Origin: UBA7887 sp964408735
GTDB taxonomy: Bacteria > Pseudomonadota > Alphaproteobacteria > UBA7887
Direction: 5' to 3'
Assembly (NCBI GenBank): GCA_964408735.1
Contig: CAYPAX010000024.1
Location: forward strand, 1 to 45,349
DNA: 45,349 nucleotides
Made by a program: the position numbers and the translations under genes. The notes beneath the pieces are model-generated. The model ran no database searches, was not told the DNA's origin, and saw only the letters and a list, made by a program, of their open reading frames with translations. Positions within the stretch are counted from its first letter, which is position 1. Each line of letters starts with the position of its first letter. Shown here one piece after another: positions 1-8,031 of this stretch.

Positions 1-49
1 TTCATCGTCTGGGAGTGAGAATCAGCAAAGCCACTTAATCAACGGGCTG
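1..49. mobile_element. Probable insertion-sequence terminus at left window edge
   Basis: Positions 33-49 read ACTTAATCAACGGGCTG. The reverse complement of 45302-45318 at the other edge reads ACTTCGTCAACGGGCTG, so 15 of 17 bases match. Immediately inside this border an open, coding-like frame begins (51 onward), while outside it the same frame hits TAA at 36-38. The base run CTAT follows the border (50-53) and also precedes the right border (45298-45301), which would fit a 4-bp target duplication. No transposase is in the window, so the IS family cannot be named. An assembly artefact at a repeat is the alternative. Confidence 0.55.
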
Positions 50-194
50 CTATCGCCATCTCCTGGCCGTCGCGGAAGGCCACGAGGAAACGCCGCCGGC
101 GACGCTCCAGGCCGCCCTCGACGAAGAGGTCACAGCCATCGGTGCGGTTCTCGCCGAGATCGACCGCCTGTTTGACGACGCGCAGCGACGCCCA

Positions 195-1328
195 ATGGCC
201 AGTGAGACCGCGGCGGTGCTCGAGGTGGTCGAGGAGGCCGTGGCGGAGCTGGTGGCGGAAGCGGCAGAGCATAGCGAGGCGGCGGCGTTGATACAGCAAG
301 CCCTGGCCGCGGGCCGCCCGCCCCCGGCGGCGGCCGAAAAGCTGATCGGCCACGGCCACAATGTCGCCAGCAGCGTCAATGTAGCCATGCGCGCCCTGGT
401 CGAGTTGACAGAAGCCGTGGGCATGGCCGCCAAGCGCCACCAGCACCGCGCGCTGGTGGTCGGCAGCGCTCTGGTCGTGGCGGCCCTGGTGCTGGCGGTC
501 TGGCTCAGCGCTTTGCTCAGCGGCGGTATCACTCGGCCCCTGGCGCGCCTGGTGCGCGGCGCCGAAGCGGTCAGCGCGGGCGATCTCGATGTCAACGTGC
601 CGCCGAGTACGCGCGACGAGGTCGGCGATCTTGCGACGGCTTTCAACGGCATGGTCGCGGGCCTGCGCCTCAAGGAGCGCATCGAGAGCACCTTCGGGCG
701 CTATATGGACCCGCGCATCGTGCACGAGCTGGTCGACGACCCGGACAGCGTCAGCCGCACCGAGCGCCGCGAGATGACCGTCAGCTTCGTCGACATGGCG
801 GGCTTCACCAGCCTCACCGAGACCATGCCGGCGGATGACCTGGTCCACTTCCTCAACACCTTCTTCTCGCACATGACGGCGCCGATCGCGGCACGCAACG
901 GGGTCATCGACGCCTTCATCGGCGATGCCGTGATGTCCTATTTCGGCCCGCCCTTCTCTGCCCCGGACGAGCATGCGGCGGCGGCCTGCCTGGCGGCGCT
1001 CGACCAGCTCGCCTGCCTCGAGGCCTTCAACGCGGAATTCCCCGACTTGCCCGACGTCTCGATCCGCATCGGCATCGCCACCGGCGAAATGGTGGCCGGC
1101 TCCATCGGCTCGGAAGCCTTGCGCTCCTACACCGTGGTCGGCGACCGGGTGAACCTCGCCTCGCGCCTCGAAGCTCTCAACAAGACCTATGGCACCCAGC
1201 TACTGATTAGCGAGCGCACACGTGAGCTGGCCGGCGACGCCATAGAGGTACGCGAAGTCGACCGCGTCGCCGTGCGCGGCCGCCACGAGGAAAGCACGGT
1301 CTACGAGGTCCTAGCGCCGGCCGAATAG
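195..1328 (+). CDS. Class III adenylate/guanylate cyclase with HAMP domain, 5'-truncated
   Basis: From the first ATG (195) the product has 377 residues: a helical segment (1-85), a membrane helix (about 86-109), a HAMP domain (about 110-165) and a class III cyclase catalytic domain (about 190-375). Metal-binding aspartates are visible in FVDMAGFT and FIGDAVMSYFG, and the transition-state Asn/Arg in VNLASRLE. The frame stays open and coding-like back to 51 (48 more codons), so ATG 195 is not the native start. The first membrane helix and most of the periplasmic sensor are missing, cut off by the insertion-sequence end at 1-49. The purine-selecting Lys usual before FIGD is Ala (codon 912-914). 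The last 18 bp overlap the tail of convergent mutL. Predicted role: membrane sensor making cAMP or cGMP. This copy is probably broken. Confidence 0.85.
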   Translation: MASETAAVLEVVEEAVAELVAEAAEHSEAAALIQQALAAGRPPPAAAEKLIGHGHNVASSVNVAMRALVELTEAVGMAAKRHQHRALVVGSALVVAALVLAVWLSALLSGGITRPLARLVRGAEAVSAGDLDVNVPPSTRDEVGDLATAFNGMVAGLRLKERIESTFGRYMDPRIVHELVDDPDSVSRTERREMTVSFVDMAGFTSLTETMPADDLVHFLNTFFSHMTAPIAARNGVIDAFIGDAVMSYFGPPFSAPDEHAAAACLAALDQLACLEAFNAEFPDLPDVSIRIGIATGEMVAGSIGSEALRSYTVVGDRVNLASRLEALNKTYGTQLLISERTRELAGDAIEVREVDRVAVRGRHEESTVYEVLAPAE

Positions 1329-3047
1329 CTTCTCGATATCGGCCAGCTTGAGCTCGACATAGGTCGGCCGGCCATGATTGCACTGCCCGGAATGGGGGGT
1401 CACCTCCATCTCGCGCAGCAGCGCGTTCATCTCCTCCGGGCGCAAGCGGCGGCCGGCACGCACGCTGCCGTGGCAGGCCATGGTCGCACAGACATCGTCG
1501 AGGCGCTCCTTCAAGGCCAGAGCCTGATCGCCTGCGACCAGATCTTCGGCGAGATCGCGCACCAGGCCCGCAACATCGCATTCGCCGAGCAATGCGGGGA
1601 CTTCGCGCACGACGATGGCACCGTCGCCGAAAGCCTCGACCACGAGGCCGAGCTCGGCAAGCTCCGCCGCGCGCGCCGCCACGGCCTCGGCCGGCGCGCT
1701 GTCGAGTTCCACGACATCGGGGATGAGCAGAATCTGCCTGGCCACGCTGCCATCGGCGAGCTGCGCGCGCATGCGCTCCAGCACCAGGCGCTCATGGGCC
1801 GCATGCTGATCGACGATGACGATGCCATCGGCTGTCTGGGCAACGATATAGGTCTCGTGCAACTGGCCGCGCGCGGCACCGAGGGGATAGGATGCGTCAG
1901 GCTCAGGCGCCACCGCCTCGGCCGGCGCCAGCGGCGCCTGGTAGGCCGCAGCACTTTCCGCCAGGCCCAGATTGGGACGCGGCGGCAGGCTCGGCTGCGG
2001 GCGTGCCGCCGTCAGCGCGCCATGGGCAATCGTCGTCGAAGCCCGGTGCCCGGCACCATCGAGAGCGTGCCTCAGCGCCGAGACGACAAGCCCCCGCACG
2101 ACTGCCGGCGCCCGGAAGCGCACCTCGGCCTTGGCCGGATGCACATTGACGTCGACCTCGCCCGGGTCGAGGGTGAGGAACAGGGCCACCAGGGGGTGGC
2201 GGTCGCGCGCCAGCAGATCCTGATAGGCGGCCCGCACGGCGCCGTAGAGCAGGCGGTCGCGCACCGGTCTGCCATTGACGAAAAGATATTGCTGGCGCGC
2301 CCGGCCACGGCTCAAGGTCGGCAGGCTGGCATAGCCGGCAACCGCTATGCCGTCGCGCTCCGCTGCCACCTGCACGGCGTTGTCGGCGAACTCCGCTCCC
2401 ATCACGGCGGCCAGGCGGTCGAGCCGCGAGGCCAGCAGGTCGCCCTGGGCCGCACCGACCGAAAGCCGCGAGCGACCATCCGCCATCACCGTCATGGCTA
2501 CCTCTGGCCGGGCCATGGCGAGGGGCGCGGCAAGGTCGAGCGCCGCCGTGGTCTCGGCGCGCTCGCTCTTGAGGAACTTGAGCCGTGCCGGCGTGGCGAA
2601 GAACAGATCGCGCACCTCTACCCGCGTGCCGGCGCCAAGGGCCGCCGGCTTCGGATCTGAGATCTCGCCGCCGCTGACGCTCACCGCCCAGGCGCTGTCG
2701 GCGCCGGCCTCGCGGCTGGTCACGGTGAGGCGGCTGACGGCGCCGATCGACGGCAAGGCCTCGCCACGAAAGCCGAGGCTGCGGATATCGCTGAGATCGT
2801 CGCCGTCGAGCTTGGAGGTGACGTGGCGCTGCACGGCAAGAGGCAAAGCCTCGCGCGCCATGCCGCAGCCGTCGTCGCTGACCGCGATGAGGGTCTTGCC
2901 GCCGTCCTCGAGGGTCACATCGATGCGCCTTGCCGCGGCATCGACGGCGTTCTCCATCAGCTCCTTGACGACATTGGCGGGGCGCTCGATGACCTCGCCT
3001 GCGGCGATGCGGTTGATCAGTCCCTCGGGAAGCCGCCTCAGGCTCAT
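1311..3047 (-). CDS. mutL: DNA mismatch repair protein MutL
   Basis: The 578-residue product has the GHKL ATPase motifs of MutL: ELMENAVDA (about 30), DDGCGM (about 58) and GFRGEAL (about 94). The C-terminal dimerisation/endonuclease domain carries DQHAAHERLVLE at about 413, matching the DQHA(X)2E(X)4E nick-making motif of MutL from bacteria without MutH. ACHGS, CNHGRPT and a terminal FGRR match the remaining metal-site motifs. It would couple MutS mismatch recognition to strand nicking. Its ATG overlaps the pgi stop (ATGA), so it is the last gene of purD-pgi-mutL. The Pro-rich linker (about 335-385) is normal for the family. Confidence 0.97.
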   Translation of the reverse strand: MSLRRLPEGLINRIAAGEVIERPANVVKELMENAVDAAARRIDVTLEDGGKTLIAVSDDGCGMAREALPLAVQRHVTSKLDGDDLSDIRSLGFRGEALPSIGAVSRLTVTSREAGADSAWAVSVSGGEISDPKPAALGAGTRVEVRDLFFATPARLKFLKSERAETTAALDLAAPLAMARPEVAMTVMADGRSRLSVGAAQGDLLASRLDRLAAVMGAEFADNAVQVAAERDGIAVAGYASLPTLSRGRARQQYLFVNGRPVRDRLLYGAVRAAYQDLLARDRHPLVALFLTLDPGEVDVNVHPAKAEVRFRAPAVVRGLVVSALRHALDGAGHRASTTIAHGALTAARPQPSLPPRPNLGLAESAAAYQAPLAPAEAVAPEPDASYPLGAARGQLHETYIVAQTADGIVIVDQHAAHERLVLERMRAQLADGSVARQILLIPDVVELDSAPAEAVAARAAELAELGLVVEAFGDGAIVVREVPALLGECDVAGLVRDLAEDLVAGDQALALKERLDDVCATMACHGSVRAGRRLRPEEMNALLREMEVTPHSGQCNHGRPTYVELKLADIEKLFGRR

Positions 3048-4384
3048 CCCGCCCCGGCGTCCCCGAGCGCCGCACGCACGCGCGCCTTGACGGCCTCGAC
3101 CGCCGGCTGGTCGAAGGGATCGACGCCCAACAGCTCGGCGGCAATGATGGTCTCCAGCATGAAATGCATCAGCAGGCCGCCCAGGCGCCGCGCGTCGAGA
3201 TCGTCGATGCTGATGCGGCGGGCGGGCCGGCCGGCCTCGCTGAGGGTCTCGGCCATGGCATCGCCCGCCGCCTCGACCATGTCGCCGAGGGTCTTGCGCG
3301 CCAGATGCGCCAGCGCCGGCTCGTCCTCTATCAGATCCGGCTCGATGCTGCGCCCGCCGCCGGCACTGTCGAGGGTGATCAAGGTCAGCAGCTTGTCATG
3401 CGGGCCGTCGAGGTAGAGCTGCAGCTGGCTGTGCTGGTCGAGCGGCCCGAGCGCCGGCACCGGCGTCGTGCCGAGGCCGCTCTTGCCGAGAGATTCGGCC
3501 CAGAGCTGGCGATGCCAGGCGGCGAGCTCAGCCAGCCGGCTGCAATAGGGCATGAGAACGGTACTACTGATGCCGCGCTCCTCGGCCATGCCCACCAGCA
3601 AGGCGGCGCCGCGGGCGGGCTCGCAGTCCTCGGGACGCTCCGCCGCCAGCGCTGCCGCCAGGGTCTCGGCAGCGCCGGCGCGCACCGCCGCGACATCGAC
3701 ACCGGCGAACATGGCCGGCAACAGACCGACGGCCGAGAGCACGGAGTAGCGCCCGCCGAGGCCCGGATCGTGGTCGAGCAGCGGCAGGCTCCAGCGCTCC
3801 GCCAGGCGCCGCAGGGGATTGCTGCCGGGCTCGGTCACGACAAGAAAGGCGCCGCGCAGGTCCTCCTCGCCGACCGCCGACTTGACGGCATCGAAAGCGA
3901 TGAGGAACTGGGCCAGGGTCTCGTCGGTGGCACCCGACTTGCTGATCACCAGGAACAGCGTGCGCGCCAGGTCGAGGCCGTCGATGAGGACCCCGAAATC
4001 GTGGCCATCGGCGGCATCCGAGAAGTGCAGCCAGGCGCGCTGGGCCGGCGGCACCGGGTGCGCCGCCAAGGCCGACAGCGCCCGCCCGCCGAGGGTCGAG
4101 CCGCCGGTGCCCAAGACCACAAGATCCGTGAACTTGCGGCTGGCGGCATCGACCAGCGGCGCCAGCACGGCAAGGTCGTCGCGGCGATCGGGCAGGGTCA
4201 GCAGCGAGCGCTTGCCCTCCGCAGCCCAGGTGCGCAAGCGCTCCAGCGCCGGCGCCGTGCGAGCCAGCGCCGCGCTGAAATGGGTGTCCGACAAACCATG
4301 GCCGCCGATGCTGCCGGCCAGGCAGCCGGACACATCCTGCGCGTAGAGCGCACTGCTCCAGGCGCGGCGGCGGTCGCTGCTCAT
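3044..4384 (-). CDS. pgi: Glucose-6-phosphate isomerase
   Basis: Interconverts glucose 6-phosphate and fructose 6-phosphate in the cytoplasm. The 446-residue protein belongs to the shorter bacterial PGI class, compared with about 550 in E. coli. Visible family motifs are the sugar-phosphate SIS loop GTGGSTLGGRA, ISKSGATDET and the PGI signature GPLDQHSQLQLYLDGP. The ATG at 4384 is chosen because it overlaps the purD stop in an ATGA junction. A start at 4441 is open but would run 61 bp into purD. The stop overlaps mutL in the same way, so the three genes are translationally coupled. Confidence 0.95.
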   Translation of the reverse strand: MSSDRRRAWSSALYAQDVSGCLAGSIGGHGLSDTHFSAALARTAPALERLRTWAAEGKRSLLTLPDRRDDLAVLAPLVDAASRKFTDLVVLGTGGSTLGGRALSALAAHPVPPAQRAWLHFSDAADGHDFGVLIDGLDLARTLFLVISKSGATDETLAQFLIAFDAVKSAVGEEDLRGAFLVVTEPGSNPLRRLAERWSLPLLDHDPGLGGRYSVLSAVGLLPAMFAGVDVAAVRAGAAETLAAALAAERPEDCEPARGAALLVGMAEERGISSTVLMPYCSRLAELAAWHRQLWAESLGKSGLGTTPVPALGPLDQHSQLQLYLDGPHDKLLTLITLDSAGGGRSIEPDLIEDEPALAHLARKTLGDMVEAAGDAMAETLSEAGRPARRISIDDLDARRLGGLLMHFMLETIIAAELLGVDPFDQPAVEAVKARVRAALGDAGAG

Positions 4385-5649
4385 GCGCCGCGCGCCACCG
4401 CGCGCCAGCCGATATCGCGGCGGCAGAAGCCCTGTGGCCAATCTATTCGCGCCACGGCCTCATAGGCGCGGGCCTGGGCCGCGGCGACGCTGGCGGCGCG
4501 CGCGGTGACGCCGAGCACACGCCCGCCCGTCGCCACAAGGCGGTCCTCGCGGCGGTCGGTGCCGGCGTGGAAGACCACCAGGTCGTCATCGCCAAGGCCA
4601 TCAAGGCCGCGAATCTCGCTGCCTTTCTCGTAGGATCCGGGATAACCAGCGCTCGCCATCACCACGCAGAGCGCTGCCTCGTCGCGCCAGCGCAGATCGA
4701 AATTGGCGAGCTCGCCGTCGCGCGACGCCATCAGCGCCGGCAAGAGGTCCGAGCGCAGCCGCGCCACCAAGACCTGGCATTCGGGATCGCCGAAACGCAC
4801 ATTGTATTCGAGCAGCTTGGGCTGGCCCTCGGCGTCGATCATCAGCCCCGCATAGAGCACGCCCTTGTACGGCGTGCCCGCCTTCGCCATCGCCCGCACC
4901 GTCGGCATGACGATTTCGTCCATGACCCGGGCGGCCATGGCGGCATCGAGTATCGGGGCCGGCGAATAGGCGCCCATGCCGCCCGTATTGGGTCCGACAT
5001 CGCCATCACCGACAGCTTTGTGGTCCTGGGCGCCGACCAGCGGCAGTGCGGTCTCGCCATCGACCAGGGCGAAGAAGCTGGCCTCCTCGCCGAGCAGCAG
5101 GTCCTCGACGAGAATGCTCGAGGCGGCCTCGCCGAAGTCTCCGATCGCCGCGACCGCTGCCAGGGCCTCGTCGAGGGTCTGGGCGACGGTCACGCCTTTG
5201 CCCGCGGCCAGGCCGTCGGCCTTGATCACCACCGGCGCGCCATGGCTCTCGACAAAGGCCGCCGCCTCTTTGGCATCGCTGAAGCTGCGTGAGGCCGCCG
5301 CGGGTATGCCGTTGGCTTCGCAGATATCCTTGGTGAAGGCCTTGGAGCCCTCAAGCTGCGCCGCCGCCGCCGTCGGGCCGAAAGCCTCGATGCCTGCCGC
5401 CTCCAGGCGGTCGACTAGCCCCGCGACCAGGGGTGCCTCGGGGCCGACAACGACGAATTCGATATCTTCGTCACGGCACAGCGCCACGAGGGCGTCGAAG
5501 TCCATGGGATCGACGGCAACGCAGCGGGCGACCTCGGCAATGCCGCCATTGCCCGGCGCGCACAGCACCTCCTCGCACAGCGGCGAAGCGGCGATTGCCC
5601 AACACAGGGCGTGCTCTCGGCCTCCCGAGCCGACCACCAAAACTTTCAT
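4381..5649 (-). CDS. purD: Phosphoribosylamine-glycine ligase (GAR synthetase)
   Basis: Second step of de novo purine synthesis: joins phosphoribosylamine and glycine using ATP. The 422-residue length is standard. The start MKVLVVGSGGREHAL is the PurD N-terminal signature. The ATP-grasp part shows GEEASFFALVDG, GPNTGGMGAYSP and the catalytic EYNVRFGDPE. It is the first gene of purD-pgi-mutL and lies divergent from xseA, a pairing common in Alphaproteobacteria. The 97-bp spacer between them carries a candidate promoter for each direction. Confidence 0.97.
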   Translation of the reverse strand: MKVLVVGSGGREHALCWAIAASPLCEEVLCAPGNGGIAEVARCVAVDPMDFDALVALCRDEDIEFVVVGPEAPLVAGLVDRLEAAGIEAFGPTAAAAQLEGSKAFTKDICEANGIPAAASRSFSDAKEAAAFVESHGAPVVIKADGLAAGKGVTVAQTLDEALAAVAAIGDFGEAASSILVEDLLLGEEASFFALVDGETALPLVGAQDHKAVGDGDVGPNTGGMGAYSPAPILDAAMAARVMDEIVMPTVRAMAKAGTPYKGVLYAGLMIDAEGQPKLLEYNVRFGDPECQVLVARLRSDLLPALMASRDGELANFDLRWRDEAALCVVMASAGYPGSYEKGSEIRGLDGLGDDDLVVFHAGTDRREDRLVATGGRVLGVTARAASVAAAQARAYEAVARIDWPQGFCRRDIGWRAVARGA

Positions 5650-5681
5650 GCCGTCCTGCGTCCCTCTTCGCGACGAGGCGC

Positions 5682-5710
5682 ATAGCAGCCCATGGCGCGA
5701 ACGCTGTCAA
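5682..5710 (-). promoter_or_regulatory. Candidate sigma-70-type promoter of purD-pgi-mutL
   Basis: On the minus strand a consensus -35 TTGACA (5710-5705) is followed by 17 bases and TGCTAT (5687-5682), a weak -10 (3 of 6). The start codon lies 32 bases downstream. The exact -35 and ideal spacing are the support; the -10 is poor. Confidence 0.4.
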
Positions 5711-5740
5711 TGGACGCAATGGCCCGCGCGCGGCTATCAT
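5711..5740 (+). promoter_or_regulatory. Candidate xseA promoter, probably giving a leaderless mRNA
   Basis: TGGACG (5711-5716), an 18-base spacer and TATCAT (5735-5740) end only six bases before the xseA ATG at 5747. Transcription starting 6-7 bases after the -10 would begin at or next to the start codon. No Shine-Dalgarno sequence lies upstream of the ATG, which agrees with leaderless translation. Confidence 0.4.
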
Positions 5741-5746
5741 TGCCCG

Positions 5747-7216
5747 ATGACCGAAGAGGCGAGTCTTATCGATAACATTCCGGAATATTCCGTCAGCGAG
5801 CTTTCCGGCGCGCTCAAGCGCACGGTCGAAGGCAACTTCCAGCGGGTGCGCGTGCGCGGCGAGATCTCCGGCTTCAAGCGCGCCGCCTCCGGCCACCTCT
5901 ATTTGTCCCTCAAGGATGACAAGGCGGTGCTCGATACCGTGGTCTGGCGCGGTGTCGCCGGAAAACTCGGCATGCGCCCGGAAGACGGCCTGGAAGTGGT
6001 CTGCGAAGGCCGCCTGACCACCTATGCCGCGCGCTCGCGCTACCAGCTCGTGGTCGAGAGCATGGCCGTGGCCGGTGCCGGCGCCCTGCTGGCGCTGCTC
6101 GACGAGCGCCGCCGGGCACTGGCAGAGGAAGGCCTGTTCGCGCCCGAGCGCAAGCGTCCCATCCCGACCCTGCCCGAGCGTATCGGCGTCATCACCTCGC
6201 CGACGGGCGCGGTGATTCGCGATATTCTGCATCGCCTCGCCGATCGCTTCCCGCGCCCTGTGCTGTTGTGGCCGGTGCGCGTGCAGGGCAAGGGCGCGGA
6301 CGCCGAGATCGCGGCGGCGATTCGCGGCTTCGATGGGCTTGCGCCCGATCACCCGCTGCGCCCCGACCTGCTCATCGTCGCCCGTGGCGGCGGCAGTATC
6401 GAGGATCTCTGGTCCTTCAACGAGGAAGTCGTGGTGCGCGCCGCCGCCGACTGCACCATCCCGCTGATCAGCGCCGTCGGCCACGAGACCGATACCACCC
6501 TGATCGATCTCGCCGCCGATGTGCGCGCGCCGACGCCGACGGCGGCGGCGGAGATGGCGGTGCCGGTACGGGTCGAGATCCTTGCCGATCTCGGCGACCA
6601 TGATCGCCGCATGGCGGCAGTGATGGCGCGCCGCCTCGACGGCGAGCGCCGTGCCATCGAAGCCCTGGCGCGTGGCTTGCCGCGGCCCGGCGCCATGCTT
6701 GAAGAGGCCGCCCAGCGCCTCGACGACCGCTGCGACAGCCTGCGCCGCGTGATGACCACGGCACTGGCACGGCGCAGCGCCGCCCTGGCCGAGACGGCGG
6801 CGGGCCTGGTCAGTCCGCAGCAGCAAGCCAAGGCCGCCGGGCTGCGCCTGCAAGCCTCGGCGCATCGCCTGCAGGCTGCCGGAACGGCCAGGCTGCGCGA
6901 GGCCGGCGAGGGTCTCGGCCGCTGGACGCGGGAGCCGCGGCTTGAGCGCGCCGCAGAGCGCCGTCTGACAAGCGCCAGCGAGCGTCTGGCCGCCGCCGCG
7001 GCAAGGCTCGAAAGCGTCAGTTACCGCAGCGTGCTCTCGCGCGGCTTCGCCGTCGTCCATGACAGCGACGGCGGGCTGGTCAGGGATAGTGCTGCCGCGC
7101 GACGCGCAGGCATGCTAGAGATCGAGTTCCACGACGGACGCGTGCCGGCCCAGGCCGGCAGTACACCACGCCGGCGCCGCGGCGGCGGCGACGACAGCCA
7201 AGGATCCCTGCTATGA
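5747..7216 (+). CDS. xseA: Exodeoxyribonuclease VII large subunit
   Basis: Catalytic subunit of the single-strand-specific exonuclease VII. The 489-residue protein starts with the expected PEYSVSELSGALKRTVEGNF region, an N-terminal OB fold (about 15-110). The catalytic core follows with TSPTGAVIRDI, DLLIVARGGGSIEDLWSF and SAVGHETDTTLID, then a long helical C-terminal part ending with the conserved VLSRGFAVV. The start is fixed by homology to family N-termini; the frame is open further upstream, but that stretch lies within purD antisense. The stop overlaps the M23 peptidase ATG (ATGA). The small subunit xseB is not in the window. Confidence 0.95.
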   Translation: MTEEASLIDNIPEYSVSELSGALKRTVEGNFQRVRVRGEISGFKRAASGHLYLSLKDDKAVLDTVVWRGVAGKLGMRPEDGLEVVCEGRLTTYAARSRYQLVVESMAVAGAGALLALLDERRRALAEEGLFAPERKRPIPTLPERIGVITSPTGAVIRDILHRLADRFPRPVLLWPVRVQGKGADAEIAAAIRGFDGLAPDHPLRPDLLIVARGGGSIEDLWSFNEEVVVRAAADCTIPLISAVGHETDTTLIDLAADVRAPTPTAAAEMAVPVRVEILADLGDHDRRMAAVMARRLDGERRAIEALARGLPRPGAMLEEAAQRLDDRCDSLRRVMTTALARRSAALAETAAGLVSPQQQAKAAGLRLQASAHRLQAAGTARLREAGEGLGRWTREPRLERAAERRLTSASERLAAAAARLESVSYRSVLSRGFAVVHDSDGGLVRDSAAARRAGMLEIEFHDGRVPAQAGSTPRRRRGGGDDSQGSLL

Positions 7217-8028
7217 CCAAGACCATCGCGCTGGCGGCACTGTTGCTCGCCGCCGTCGCCCAGACCGCGACCGCCGCCATGATGGAGCTGCGCGGCAACC
7301 CAACCCAAGGCGGACTCTTGCGTGGCTTCGTCGCGCCTGACTGCCAAGTCACCCTCGACGGGCTGTTGATACCCGTTGCCGAGAACGGCGGCTTTCTCAT
7401 CGGTTTCGGCTACGACCAGAAGCCCTGGGCGCTGGTCAAGGCGTTCTGCCCCGGTCGCCAGGCGCGCCAATTCCTGCAGATCGAGCAGCGCGAATACGAA
7501 GAGCAGCATATCGACGGCCTGCCCGAGAACATGGTCAGCCCTGACGAGGCAACCCTGGCCCGCATCCGCGCCGAGGCGGAAGCGGTGGCGGCGGCGCGCG
7601 CCGTCGAATCCGAGTTGCTGGCAAGCCAGTCACCCCTGATCTGGCCTGTCACCGGCACGATCACCGGTGTCTATGGCTCGCGGCGCGTGCTCAACGGCGA
7701 GCCCAGGCGGCCCCATTTCGGGGTCGATGTCGCTGCTCCGGTGGGCACGCCGGTGGCGGCCGCCGGCGACGGTGAAGTGACCCTAGCCGCGAATCTCTAT
7801 CTGAGCGGCAAGACGATTATCATCGACCATGGCTACGGCCTCTCGACGAGCTATCTGCACCTCTCAGAAATGACCGTGGCGGTGGGCGATGCAGTGGCCC
7901 AAGGCGAGACCATTGGCGCCGTCGGCGCCAGCGGTCGCGCCAGCGGCCCCCATTTCGACTGGCGGGTGAACCTGCTCGACAGGCGCCTCGACCCGGCGCT
8001 GGTCGCCGGCCCAATGCCCGAGGAGTAA
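7213..8028 (+). CDS. M23-family peptidoglycan endopeptidase (LytM-like), secreted
   Basis: The 271-residue product has a Sec signal peptide (MTKTIALAALLLAAVAQTATA), an N-terminal region of about 110 residues, an Ala/Glu-rich helix and a C-terminal LytM domain (about 150-262). HFGVD gives the first zinc His/Asp pair, and TSYLHLSEM and GPHFDWRV the rest of the fold. In canonical members the last motif is HxH; here the second His is Asp (HFD), a zinc ligand, so the site is either altered (Asp can bind zinc) or inactive. It probably cuts peptidoglycan cross-links or activates amidases in the periplasm. It overlaps xseA by 4 bp and sits 3 bp before the next gene. Confidence 0.88.
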   Translation: MTKTIALAALLLAAVAQTATAAMMELRGNPTQGGLLRGFVAPDCQVTLDGLLIPVAENGGFLIGFGYDQKPWALVKAFCPGRQARQFLQIEQREYEEQHIDGLPENMVSPDEATLARIRAEAEAVAAARAVESELLASQSPLIWPVTGTITGVYGSRRVLNGEPRRPHFGVDVAAPVGTPVAAAGDGEVTLAANLYLSGKTIIIDHGYGLSTSYLHLSEMTVAVGDAVAQGETIGAVGASGRASGPHFDWRVNLLDRRLDPALVAGPMPEE

Positions 8029-8031
8029 GCG

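Noticed and set aside
1374..2660. Long open frame opposite mutL (428 codons)
   Set aside because: It is the antisense of well-supported mutL motifs; the translation is Arg/His/Gly-rich with no recognisable domain. GC-rich DNA yields many such frames.
3164..4465. Long open frame opposite pgi (433 codons)
   Set aside because: Antisense of conserved PGI motifs, low-complexity translation, no ribosome site.
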